From: Gammaproteobacteria bacterium
Lineage (GTDB): Bacteria; Pseudomonadota; Gammaproteobacteria; Steroidobacterales; Steroidobacteraceae
Assembly (NCBI GenBank): GCA_020851435.1
Contig: JADZCS010000230.1
Location: forward strand, 1 to 60,824
Length of the DNA stretch: 60,824 nucleotides
Direction of reading: 5' to 3'
Part shown: positions 34,382-41,689 of the stretch, in pieces
How the letters are laid out: every line of letters begins with the position of its first letter
Position numbering within the stretch: the first letter of the stretch is position 1
The notes under the pieces: generated by a model
Databases searched by the model: none
What the model was told of the DNA's origin: nothing
The model's input: the letters and a program-made list of their open reading frames with translations, nothing else
Position numbers and translations under genes: made by a program

Positions 34382-35176
34382 CTACACCCGGGGCTCGCCC
34401 TGACGGTTCACGCTGACGGTGTCGCCCGGACGGTCGGTCATCTGCACGCGATGCTGCTTGCCGCGGTAGTTGTAGGTCACGTCCCAGTAGTCGACGTCGC
34501 CGGCAACCTGCTCGCAACGACGCACGTCCTGGGTGTAGCTGCCATCGCGGCCGACATTGGCGCCCACTGCAGCGCCGACGGCGACGCCGCCGACGGTCGC
34601 AACGTCATTGCCGCGACCGCTGCCGATCTGGTGGCCGATGACGCCGCCGATCAGGGCGCCGGCGAGCGCGCCGGGGACGTTCGCACCGCTGCGTTCGCCA
34701 CTGACACGCTCACGCTCGACCCAGCAGCGCTGCCCATCCTGGCCCATGACCGCATGGGCCGAGGTCACCCGCGCTTCGTAGAGCCGCTCGTCGCTGCGAC
34801 GTCGATAATCGTAGGAAGCCGACGGCTGCGGCGCATAGCGGTCGTCTTCGTACTGAGCCTTCGATCCGACACGGCGGACCGACGACACGCGATTGTTCAT
34901 CGACATGTCGGCCAGCGACGGATAGCTGCCCTTGCGCAATATGACGCACCGGCCCCGGTAACCCGAATCTTCGCAGACCTCCCAGCGGTTGCTGTGCACC
35001 ACGACCGATGACGCGCGGTTGTTGATGCGGGTGTTGGAGAGGTTGCTGGCCTGGCGCTGCACGGTGAGCGCGCGCCCGGAGAAGTTGGCGTTCTCGTAGA
35101 AGGTGACCTGTGCCGACGCGGAAGTGGCGATCGCCAGCCCGGCGACGGCCAGTGCGTTTCTCAAAATCTTGTTCAT
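34382..35176 (-). CDS. beta/gamma-crystallin and glycine-zipper envelope protein
   Basis: A 264-residue exported protein. Signal peptide MNKILRNALAVAGLAIATSA is followed by a beta/gamma-crystallin domain (VTFYENANFSGRALTVQ, WEVCEDSGYRGRCVILRKGSY). The C-terminal half is a 17-kDa-antigen-like glycine-zipper module: NVPGALAGALIGGVIGHQIG, VGGVAVGAAVGANVGRD, then a small beta domain ending RPGDTVSVNRQGEPRV. Such proteins associate with the outer membrane. AGGAC lies six bases before the ATG. It is divergent from the OmpA gene; the 237 bases between hold a GGCACGG-CA-CCGTGCC hairpin and TGCATCGATGCA (35349-35360). Confidence 0.9.
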   Translation of the reverse strand: MNKILRNALAVAGLAIATSASAQVTFYENANFSGRALTVQRQASNLSNTRINNRASSVVVHSNRWEVCEDSGYRGRCVILRKGSYPSLADMSMNNRVSSVRRVGSKAQYEDDRYAPQPSASYDYRRRSDERLYEARVTSAHAVMGQDGQRCWVERERVSGERSGANVPGALAGALIGGVIGHQIGSGRGNDVATVGGVAVGAAVGANVGRDGSYTQDVRRCEQVAGDVDYWDVTYNYRGKQHRVQMTDRPGDTVSVNRQGEPRV

Positions 35177-35413
35177 GGAAATGTCCTGTAGGAGCTTCTG
35201 GGCACGGCACCGTGCCGGTCGCCTGGTTAGCGTGAAGCCATGGTGATCCACGCGGACGAACGTGTCGGTTCGCCACCGCACCGCTGCCGGCACAAGAGGC
35301 CGGTGCGCCAGCGTACAGACCGGCAGCCGCAGTGCTGTTAGAAGGGATTGCATCGATGCAGGCGTGGAACCGCAAGCATCGCCCCAGCCCCAAGGAAATT
35401 CTGAGAGAGCCAA

Positions 35414-36553
35414 ATGAAAACAATCCATGCGATAAGCCTGTTGAGCCTCGCCGGACTCGGCACATTGATAGCAGCTCCAGCCGTTGCGCAGGATGACAGC
35501 TACTTTTACGGCGGATTCGGCGTCGGCCAGTCCGACGCGGATATCGACAAACAGCGCGTCAGCACGATGATCGAGGATACGGAGCTCACGGTCACCTCGT
35601 TGAAGCTCGACGAAAGCGACATCGGCTACAAGGTCTTCGGCGGCTACCAGTTCAACCGCTATTTCGGCCTCGAGGCCGGCTACTTCGACCTCGGCGAGTT
35701 CGGATTCAAGGCCGCGACGGCTCCCGATGGCACGTTCGACGGCAACTTCAAGGTCAGGGGCGTCAACCTCGACCTGGTGCTCACCATGCCGATGGGCGAG
35801 CGGTTCGCCTTCATCGCTCGCGGCGGCGCGCAGTACGCCGAGACCAAGGACAGCTTCAAGGGAACTGGCGCGGTCACCGTGCTCGATTCCAAGCGCAGCG
35901 ACAAGGCCACCAACTACAAGTACGGCGTCGGCCTTCAGTACGAGTTCAGCCCGTCGTTCCTGATGCGCGCCGAAGCCGAGCGCTATCGCGTCAGCGACGC
36001 CCTGGGCAGCGAGGGCAACATCAACCTCTACTCGGTGAGCCTGGTGTTCCCGTTCGGGCGCAGGCACGCCGAGCCAGTGGCCGTGACCCAGGCCTACACG
36101 CCTCCGCCGGCTCCCGCCGTCGCCCCGCCGCCGGCGCCGGTTCCCCCGCCGCCGGCGCCGGCCCCGACACGCCGTCGCGTCAGCTTCTCGGCGGAAGCGC
36201 TGTTCGGCTTCGACAAGTCGACGCTCCGGCCTGAGGGCATGGCGGCACTCGACACCTTCGCCAGCGAACTGCGCGGCAGCCAGTTCGAAGTGATCACGGT
36301 CGAGGGTCATACCGACCGCATGGGCTCCGAGGAATACAACCAGCAACTCTCCCTGGAGCGGGCCACCGTGGTCAAGGACTACCTGGTCAGCAGGGGCGGC
36401 GTCGAGGCCGGCAAGGTGTCGGCAGTCGGCAAGGGCGAGTCCCAGCCGATCAGCAAGGCCGAAGACTGTGACCAGCGGCCCAACCGCGCGTCGCGCATCG
36501 CCTGCCTGCAGCCCGACCGCAGGGTCGAGATCGAGGTGGTCGGCTCGCGTTGA
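35414..36553 (+). CDS. OmpA-family outer-membrane protein
   Basis: A 379-residue protein with a signal peptide (MKTIHAISLLSLAGLGTLIA), an eight-strand OmpA-like barrel (residues about 25-220; FGGYQFNRYFGLEAGYFDLG, ending YSVSLVFPFGRR), a Pro/Ala linker of about 30 residues, and a C-terminal peptidoglycan-binding OmpA domain: FGFDKSTLRPEGMAALDTFA, VEGHTDRMGSEEYNQQLSLERA and the terminal NRASRIACLQPDRRVEIEV. The extra cysteine pair (EDCDQRP, ACLQ) is common in this type. It anchors the outer membrane to the wall. Two hairpins follow its stop. Confidence 0.93.
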   Translation: MKTIHAISLLSLAGLGTLIAAPAVAQDDSYFYGGFGVGQSDADIDKQRVSTMIEDTELTVTSLKLDESDIGYKVFGGYQFNRYFGLEAGYFDLGEFGFKAATAPDGTFDGNFKVRGVNLDLVLTMPMGERFAFIARGGAQYAETKDSFKGTGAVTVLDSKRSDKATNYKYGVGLQYEFSPSFLMRAEAERYRVSDALGSEGNINLYSVSLVFPFGRRHAEPVAVTQAYTPPPAPAVAPPPAPVPPPPAPAPTRRRVSFSAEALFGFDKSTLRPEGMAALDTFASELRGSQFEVITVEGHTDRMGSEEYNQQLSLERATVVKDYLVSRGGVEAGKVSAVGKGESQPISKAEDCDQRPNRASRIACLQPDRRVEIEVVGSR

Positions 36554-36563
36554 TGGGTAAAGG

Positions 36564-36587
36564 AAAGGGGCCCTGAAGGGCCCCTTT
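36564..36587. terminator. hairpin downstream of the OmpA gene
   Basis: AAAGGGGCCC pairs perfectly with GGGCCCCTTT around a TGAA loop, 11 bases after the ompA-like stop. The stem starts with A and ends with T, so it can act in either direction. Confidence 0.8.
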
Positions 36588-36596
36588 CGCATCGAC

Positions 36597-36637
36597 AACG
36601 CCCCTCCGGCACATGCCGCGAGGGGCGTTTCGTTTTT
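36597..36637 (+). terminator. second hairpin with T-tract between OmpA and BON genes
   Basis: AACGCCCCTC and GAGGGGCGTT form a 10-base stem (36597-36630), followed by TTTCGTTTTT. A strong plus-strand intrinsic terminator directly against the stop of the convergent BON gene. Confidence 0.85.
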
Positions 36638-37181
36638 ACTTCTTGACGTCGAGGTTGTTGTCGACCGAGACGACGCCGCCGACCAGGCCGGCGAGACGAC
36701 CTGCCTCCTGGCGAACGGCAGGCGAGTTCACGAAGCCGCCGAGCATCACGCGGCCGTCGTTGGTCTCGACCTTGATCTCGTAGGCCTTGGTGACCGGGCT
36801 GTCGATCAGTGCAGCCTTGACCTTGCCGGTGATCGTGCCGTCATCGACCACTTCGCCCAGCGAGCGCGTTTGGTCCTTGAGCGTCAGGTTGGTCTCCACG
36901 GAGCGCACTCCTTCGACCTCGCGCGCCAGGCGGGTCGCCTGGGTACGGCCCTTGTCGGTCTCGACGAAGCCGTTAAGCTGCACCACGCCGCGTCGCGTCT
37001 CGACGTTGATGTGCCTCGCCTCGGCGGCCGGGTCCGCGATCAGCGCGGCCTTGACCTTGGCGCTGATCGCACCGTCGTCAATCTGTTCTCCAGCAGTCTG
37101 CTGGGTCCGGGTTGACGCGCAGCCCGCGAACAGCAGCGCAGTGGCGACCGCCACCACCGGCGTGAATTTCGTGAATTTCAT
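36636..37181 (-). CDS. BON-domain lipoprotein
   Basis: A 181-residue lipoprotein (lipobox LFAGC) with two BON domains: DDGAISAKVKAALIADP...HINVETRRGVVQLNGFVET and DDGTITGKVKAALIDSP...YEIKVETNDGRVMLGGFVN, each closed by GVRSVETNLTL or GVVSVDNNLDV. BON proteins of this OsmY/DolP type bind membranes and help outer-membrane integrity under stress. It appears to be a single gene converging with the ompA-like gene. Upstream to 37418 (237 bases) no defined promoter could be fixed. Confidence 0.92.
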   Translation of the reverse strand: MKFTKFTPVVAVATALLFAGCASTRTQQTAGEQIDDGAISAKVKAALIADPAAEARHINVETRRGVVQLNGFVETDKGRTQATRLAREVEGVRSVETNLTLKDQTRSLGEVVDDGTITGKVKAALIDSPVTKAYEIKVETNDGRVMLGGFVNSPAVRQEAGRLAGLVGGVVSVDNNLDVKK

Positions 37182-37418
37182 GGGTTCAATTCCTGTGTCT
37201 CCGCCGGAACCGGGCGGCTCGGCGTGCCGGTTGCGGATTCGCAGTGCGACATGCGACTACGTTACCGGTCGTGAGAGAATGGGTCTGTACGCCACGCCAC
37301 GAACGCCTGCCGCACGATCTCGCGCCGACGTCTGTGCGCTGGCGCACCGAGCCTGCGCGCCCGGACATGAGATTTTTTAGTACCTGCTCTCGCAGGCCCA
37401 CCACGCGAGGACCATGCG

Positions 37419-38147
37419 ATGCGGAACCTCGCCGAACAGGATCATCTCGACGTCGGAGACGTCCGCCGGAACCGGCTGCTTTCCGTGCTGCCGGCCGAAG
37501 TGATGGCGCGCATCGAGGGCGCCCTCAAGCCAACGCTGATGAAGCTCGGTTCGGTGGTCTACGAATCCGGCGTGCAACCGGACTACGTCTATTTTCCGAC
37601 CACCGCGATCGTGTCCCTGTTGTACGTGATGGAGGACGGCTCCTCTGCCGAGATCGCCATCGTTGGCAACGACGGCCTGGTCGGCATCTCGCTGTTCATG
37701 GGCGGCTTGTCTACCCCGAGTCGCGCCGTCGTCCAGAGCGAAGGCTGGGCTTATCGCCTCAGGGGCCAGCTGCTCAAGGACGAGTTCTCGCGCAGCGGCG
37801 GCATACAGCTGCTGCTGCTGCGCTACACGCAGGCCCTGATCACCCAGATGGCGCAGACGGCGGTCTGCAACCGGCATCACTCCATCGACCAGCAGCTGTG
37901 CCGCTGGCTGCTGATGAGCATCGATCGACTTCCGGTGCCAGAGCTGACCATGACGCAGGACTTGATCGCGAACATGCTGGGCGTGCGGCGCGAGGGCGTC
38001 ACCGAAGCCGCCGGCAAGCTGCAGAAGGCTGGCCTGATCCACTACAGCCGCGGCCACATATCGGTCATCGACCGCGTCGGCCTCGAGGCCAGGTGCTGCG
38101 AGTGCTACACCGTGGTCAGGCGCGAGTGCGATCGCCTGCTGCCCTAG
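37419..38147 (+). CDS. Crp/Fnr-family transcriptional regulator (second paralogue)
   Basis: A 242-residue regulator closely similar to the one at 7385-8137 (shared blocks YFPTTAIVSL, GISLFMGG, LLLRYTQALITQM, CNRHHS, NMLGVRREGVTEAAG, RGHISVIDR). The beta-roll lacks the canonical cAMP-binding Glu/Arg pair; the HTH is clear (LIANMLGVRREGVTEAAGKL). GAGG lies eight bases before ATG 37419. There is no sensor gene nearby, so it probably senses its own ligand. The two paralogues may compete for similar sites. Confidence 0.88.
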   Translation: MRNLAEQDHLDVGDVRRNRLLSVLPAEVMARIEGALKPTLMKLGSVVYESGVQPDYVYFPTTAIVSLLYVMEDGSSAEIAIVGNDGLVGISLFMGGLSTPSRAVVQSEGWAYRLRGQLLKDEFSRSGGIQLLLLRYTQALITQMAQTAVCNRHHSIDQQLCRWLLMSIDRLPVPELTMTQDLIANMLGVRREGVTEAAGKLQKAGLIHYSRGHISVIDRVGLEARCCECYTVVRRECDRLLP

Positions 38148-38249
38148 GTTCGGCGGCGCACCGACGCGATGGGGATGACCGCGTAGATTTCACGCCTCGA
38201 CCGATCCCGGCGACCCGCAATCCTGCAGGGCCGGGACTGGGAGGTACAC

Positions 38250-38432
38250 GTGAACGATTTCACCGAACAGGGCGCAGCCCTGGCCCCATCACGGTCTGCG
38301 GCACAGCCTGAGCCGTTCCCGACGCCGGCCCCGCTGCTGCCACCGCGGCCGTTTTTCGCCCCGCGTCCGGCGTTCATCGACCGCGTGCACAGCGCTCGCG
38401 GTGACAGAGGCGCCATGGGCCAGCCGGCATGA
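38250..38432 (+). CDS. small proline-rich hypothetical protein
   Basis: A possible 60-residue product, Pro/Ala-rich in the middle (PTPAPLLPPRPFFAPRP), with no signal or known domain. It starts with GTG, five bases after an excellent GGGAGGT ribosome site, and its stop overlaps the next small gene by four bases (ATGA). That arrangement argues for real translation; codon evidence is thin. Confidence 0.5.
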   Translation: MNDFTEQGAALAPSRSAAQPEPFPTPAPLLPPRPFFAPRPAFIDRVHSARGDRGAMGQPA

Positions 38433-38641
38433 GCACCCCGGCGCCGACCCGGAGACGAAGCTGCTGGTACGACGGCCCTGGCGACGCGTTCGCCGCCTGG
38501 GACAGCGTTGCCGCGGATGAGCTGCAACTGGCCTCCACGGACGAAGTTCGTCCACCCGGCATCGTCCAGCGCCTCTACCTGAACCTGCGCTGGGAAGCCG
38601 GCAGGCGACTGGGGCGCCTCTTCGCCCGGCACGCGCACTGA
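38429..38641 (+). CDS. small hypothetical protein coupled to the preceding one
   Basis: A possible 70-residue cytoplasmic protein, basic at the start (TRRRSCWYDGPGD) and at the end (LRWEAGRRLGRLFARHAH), with an acidic middle. No family recognised. Its start overlaps the stop of the 60-residue gene, which suggests translational coupling. The deaminase gene begins about 70 bases later, so the three could form one transcript. Confidence 0.5.
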   Translation: MSTPAPTRRRSCWYDGPGDAFAAWDSVAADELQLASTDEVRPPGIVQRLYLNLRWEAGRRLGRLFARHAH

Positions 38642-38713
38642 CGTCGGACGGCCGTGGGCGGGTCCGGCGCGGGCGCGGTATGCTTCGCTCCCCTCCCAAC
38701 GCCGGTTGCCGTC

Positions 38714-39943
38714 GTGCCCAGCCAGAAGATATCCGACGCGCTGCTCGCAGCGCTGCCCAAGACCGACCTCCACGTCCATCTCGACGGCTCGCTGCGCCTG
38801 CCGACGCTCATCGAGCTGGCCCGTGAACATAGCCTGCAACTGCCCAGTTTCACCGAGGGCGGCCTGCGCGAGACCGTGTTCAAGGATCGCTACGCCAATC
38901 TCGGCGAATACCTGACGGGCTTCGCCCACACGGTGTCGGCGCTGCAGACCGCAGACGCGCTGGAACGGGTCGCGTTCGAACTTGCCGAGGACAACCAGGC
39001 CGAGGGCGTGCGCTCCCTCGAGGTGCGATTCGCGCCGCAGCTGCACGTGCATCCCGGCCTCGACGTCGTCAAGGTCATCGCCGCCGTCGATCGCGGCCTG
39101 CGCAGCGCGCGCGACGCATTCAACCGCCGGCCGGCGGTGGTCTCGGGCGAGGAGCCGCCCTTCGAGTACGGGATCATCTGCTGCGCGATGCGCATGTTCA
39201 CGGGGGGATTCAGCCAGTACTACGGCACCCTGTTCGCCGCGCATCCCTACGCCCGGCGCAAGGAATTGTATGCAATGGCATCGGTGGAGCTCGCGCGCGC
39301 CGCGGTCGCGGCCCGCGACGAGCACGGCCTGCAGGTCGTCGGCTTCGACCTGGCCGGCGAGGAAGCCGGCTACCCGGCCGGCGACCATCGCGAGGCCTTT
39401 GACCACGCCCACCGGAACTTCCTCAAGAAGACCGTGCACGCCGGCGAGGCCTACGGCCCGGAATCCATCTTCCAGGCCATCACCGACCTGCACGCCGACC
39501 GCATCGGCCACGGCACCTACCTGCTGGAGGCCAGCGCCATTCGCGACCCCGACATCCAGGACCGCGAGGCGTATGTCGAGCGCCTCGGCAATTTCATCGC
39601 CGACCAGCGCATCACGCTGGAGATCTGCCTGACCAGCAACCTGCAGACCAACCCACACATGAAGTCGCTGGACGATCACACGCTGCGCCACCTGCGCGCG
39701 CAGCGCCTGTCCACCACCATCTGCACGGACAACCGGCTGGTCAGCAACACCACGATGACGCGCGAGCTCAGGCTGGCCGTCGACAGCCTCGGCCTGGAAC
39801 TGCACGACCTCAAGTCGATCATCATCTACGGCTTCAAGCGCAGCTTCTTCCCGGGCAACTACCTGCAGAAGCGCCAGTACGTGCGCCAGGTCATCGATTA
39901 CTACGATCGCGTCGCAGCGCAACACACAGCGCCGTTTCGATAA
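38714..39943 (+). CDS. adenosine deaminase family protein
   Basis: A 409-residue metal-dependent hydrolase of the ADA superfamily. The metal site starts with DLHVHLDGSLR; HAGEAYGPES supplies the catalytic glutamate, and DRIGHGTYL is the expected His motif. TICTDNRLVSNT sits at the usual TDD position with Asn as second residue, a variant I recall in some bacterial deaminases. The length exceeds classical adenosine deaminases (~340) because of an insertion around residues 140-160. GTG 38714 is the first start that fits the family's N-terminus. It deaminates adenosine or a related purine; the exact substrate is open. Confidence 0.85.
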   Translation: MPSQKISDALLAALPKTDLHVHLDGSLRLPTLIELAREHSLQLPSFTEGGLRETVFKDRYANLGEYLTGFAHTVSALQTADALERVAFELAEDNQAEGVRSLEVRFAPQLHVHPGLDVVKVIAAVDRGLRSARDAFNRRPAVVSGEEPPFEYGIICCAMRMFTGGFSQYYGTLFAAHPYARRKELYAMASVELARAAVAARDEHGLQVVGFDLAGEEAGYPAGDHREAFDHAHRNFLKKTVHAGEAYGPESIFQAITDLHADRIGHGTYLLEASAIRDPDIQDREAYVERLGNFIADQRITLEICLTSNLQTNPHMKSLDDHTLRHLRAQRLSTTICTDNRLVSNTTMTRELRLAVDSLGLELHDLKSIIIYGFKRSFFPGNYLQKRQYVRQVIDYYDRVAAQHTAPFR

Positions 39944-40003
39944 GCGAATGGCCGCTGCGGCGCAAGCGGCATAGTGTGCGGGGCCTCAACACCGGAGCAG
40001 CCC

Positions 40004-41677
40004 ATGTCACACCGCCACCCAGCCGATAGCCGCCAGGTCGCGTCCCGCGTGGACCTGCCGCGCGGCGTCGCCCTGCTCCGCAATCCCGTGCTCAACAAGG
40101 GAACTGCCTTCACCCTGCGGGAGCGCGAGAAGCTCGGGCTGCGCGGGTTGCTGCCGGCCTTCGTCTCGACGCAGGAAGACCAGGTCGGCCGGGTGCTGGA
40201 GAACTTCCGGCGGCTCGACTCCGACCTGTCCAAGTACATCCTGCTGGAGGCCCTGCACGACCGTAACGAGGCGCTGTTCTTCCGCGTCGTGGCCGACCAT
40301 CCCGACGAGATGATGCCGATCATCTACACGCCGACCGTCGGCCTGGCCTGCCAGCAGTTCGGGCACATCTACCGGCGCCCGCGCGGGCTGTTCATCACTG
40401 CGGCCGACCGCGGCCATATCGCCGAGATCATGCGCAACTGGCCGCACCTCGATGCGGCGATGATCGTGGTCACCGACGGCGAGCGCATCCTCGGCCTCGG
40501 CGACCTGGGCGCGAACGGCATGGGCATCCCGATCGGCAAGCTGGCGCTCTACACCGCCTGCGCCGGCCTGCACCCGGATCGCTGCCTGCCCGTGATGCTC
40601 GACGTCGGCACCAACAACCAGGCGCTGCTCGACGACCCGCTCTACATCGGCCTGCGCCAGCGGCGCCTCACCGGCGCCGCGATGGACGAAATCGTCGAGG
40701 AATTCATGCAGGCCGCGGAACAGGTGTTCCCCGGCATCGTCGTGCAGTTCGAGGACTTCGCCAACCACAACGCCTTCCGGCTTCTCAAGCGCTACCAGGA
40801 CAAGTCCTGCTGCTTCAACGACGACATCCAGGGCACGGCGGCCGTCACCGCGGCGGGCATCCTGTCGGCCATGCGCGTCACCGGCGGCACGCTCGGCCAG
40901 CAGCGGTTCCTGTGCCTCGGCGCAGGCGAGGCGGCGGCGGGCATCGCCGGGCTGCTCACCGCGGCGATGATGGACGAGGGCATGGACGAGGCCGCGGCGC
41001 GCGCGCGGTGCTGGATGTTCGACTCCAGGGGCCTCGTCGTCGCCTCGCGCAGCGGCCTGGCGGAACACAAGCTGCCCTACGCCCACGAGCACGCGCCGGT
41101 CGAAACCTTCGTCGAAGCCGTGCGGGCCCTCGAGCCGACGGCGATCATCGGCGTCGGCGCCGCGGCGCAGGCGTTCACGCGCGAGGTCGTGGAGACGATG
41201 GCCGCGCTCAACGAGCGCCCGATCGTGTTCGCGCTGTCGAACCCCACGTCCAAGTCGGAGTGCACCGCTGAACAGGCCTACGAGTGGTCGGGCGGCCGCG
41301 CCCTGTTCGCGTCAGGCAGCCCCTTCGCGCCGGTCACGAGCGGCGGGCGGCACTTCGTGCCGCGCCAGGGCAACAACTGCTACATCTTCCCGGGCGTCGG
41401 CCTGGGCGTCGTCGCGGTGCGCGCCTCGCGGGTCACCGATGCGATGTTCATGGCCGCCGCGCGCACGCTGGCCGCCTGCGTGACGGAAGCGGACCTCGCG
41501 CAGGGCAGCCTGTACCCGCCGCTGACGCAGGTGCGCGACGTCTCAGCGCAGATCGCGGTCGCGGTCGCGGAGATCGCCGTCAGGGAAGGCCTCACCGACG
41601 CGGAACCCGGCGAGGACCTGCACGCGACCATCAGCGCGCAGGTGTACGACCCGAGCTACTCGCCGTACGTCGCCTGA
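40004..41677 (+). CDS. maeA: NAD-dependent malic enzyme
   Basis: A 557-residue large-type malic enzyme converting malate to pyruvate and CO2. Family markers: MPIIYTPTVGLACQQFG, the tyrosine region, VVTDGERILGLGDLGANGMG, LDVGTNNQALLDDP, VQFEDFANHNAF, FNDDIQGTAAVTAAG with metal-binding Asp, and the Rossmann segment FLCLGAGEAAAGIAGLL. The length matches E. coli MaeA (~565) rather than the longer MaeB, which has a phosphotransacetylase tail. GGAG lies seven bases before ATG 40004. NAD preference is inferred from the family. Confidence 0.93.
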   Translation: MSHRHPADSRQVASRVDLPRGVALLRNPVLNKGTAFTLREREKLGLRGLLPAFVSTQEDQVGRVLENFRRLDSDLSKYILLEALHDRNEALFFRVVADHPDEMMPIIYTPTVGLACQQFGHIYRRPRGLFITAADRGHIAEIMRNWPHLDAAMIVVTDGERILGLGDLGANGMGIPIGKLALYTACAGLHPDRCLPVMLDVGTNNQALLDDPLYIGLRQRRLTGAAMDEIVEEFMQAAEQVFPGIVVQFEDFANHNAFRLLKRYQDKSCCFNDDIQGTAAVTAAGILSAMRVTGGTLGQQRFLCLGAGEAAAGIAGLLTAAMMDEGMDEAAARARCWMFDSRGLVVASRSGLAEHKLPYAHEHAPVETFVEAVRALEPTAIIGVGAAAQAFTREVVETMAALNERPIVFALSNPTSKSECTAEQAYEWSGGRALFASGSPFAPVTSGGRHFVPRQGNNCYIFPGVGLGVVAVRASRVTDAMFMAAARTLAACVTEADLAQGSLYPPLTQVRDVSAQIAVAVAEIAVREGLTDAEPGEDLHATISAQVYDPSYSPYVA

Positions 41678-41689
41678 CCGCGGCCCTGG

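Noticed and set aside
35177..36598. Upstream extension of the crystallin gene frame across the OmpA gene
   Set aside because: The extension is antisense to OmpA; the signal peptide and ribosome site fix the start at 35176.
39700..39760. Asn in place of the second Asp (TDN for TDD) in the deaminase as sign of inactivity
   Set aside because: I recall this variant in bacterial members of the family; the other metal and catalytic motifs are intact.
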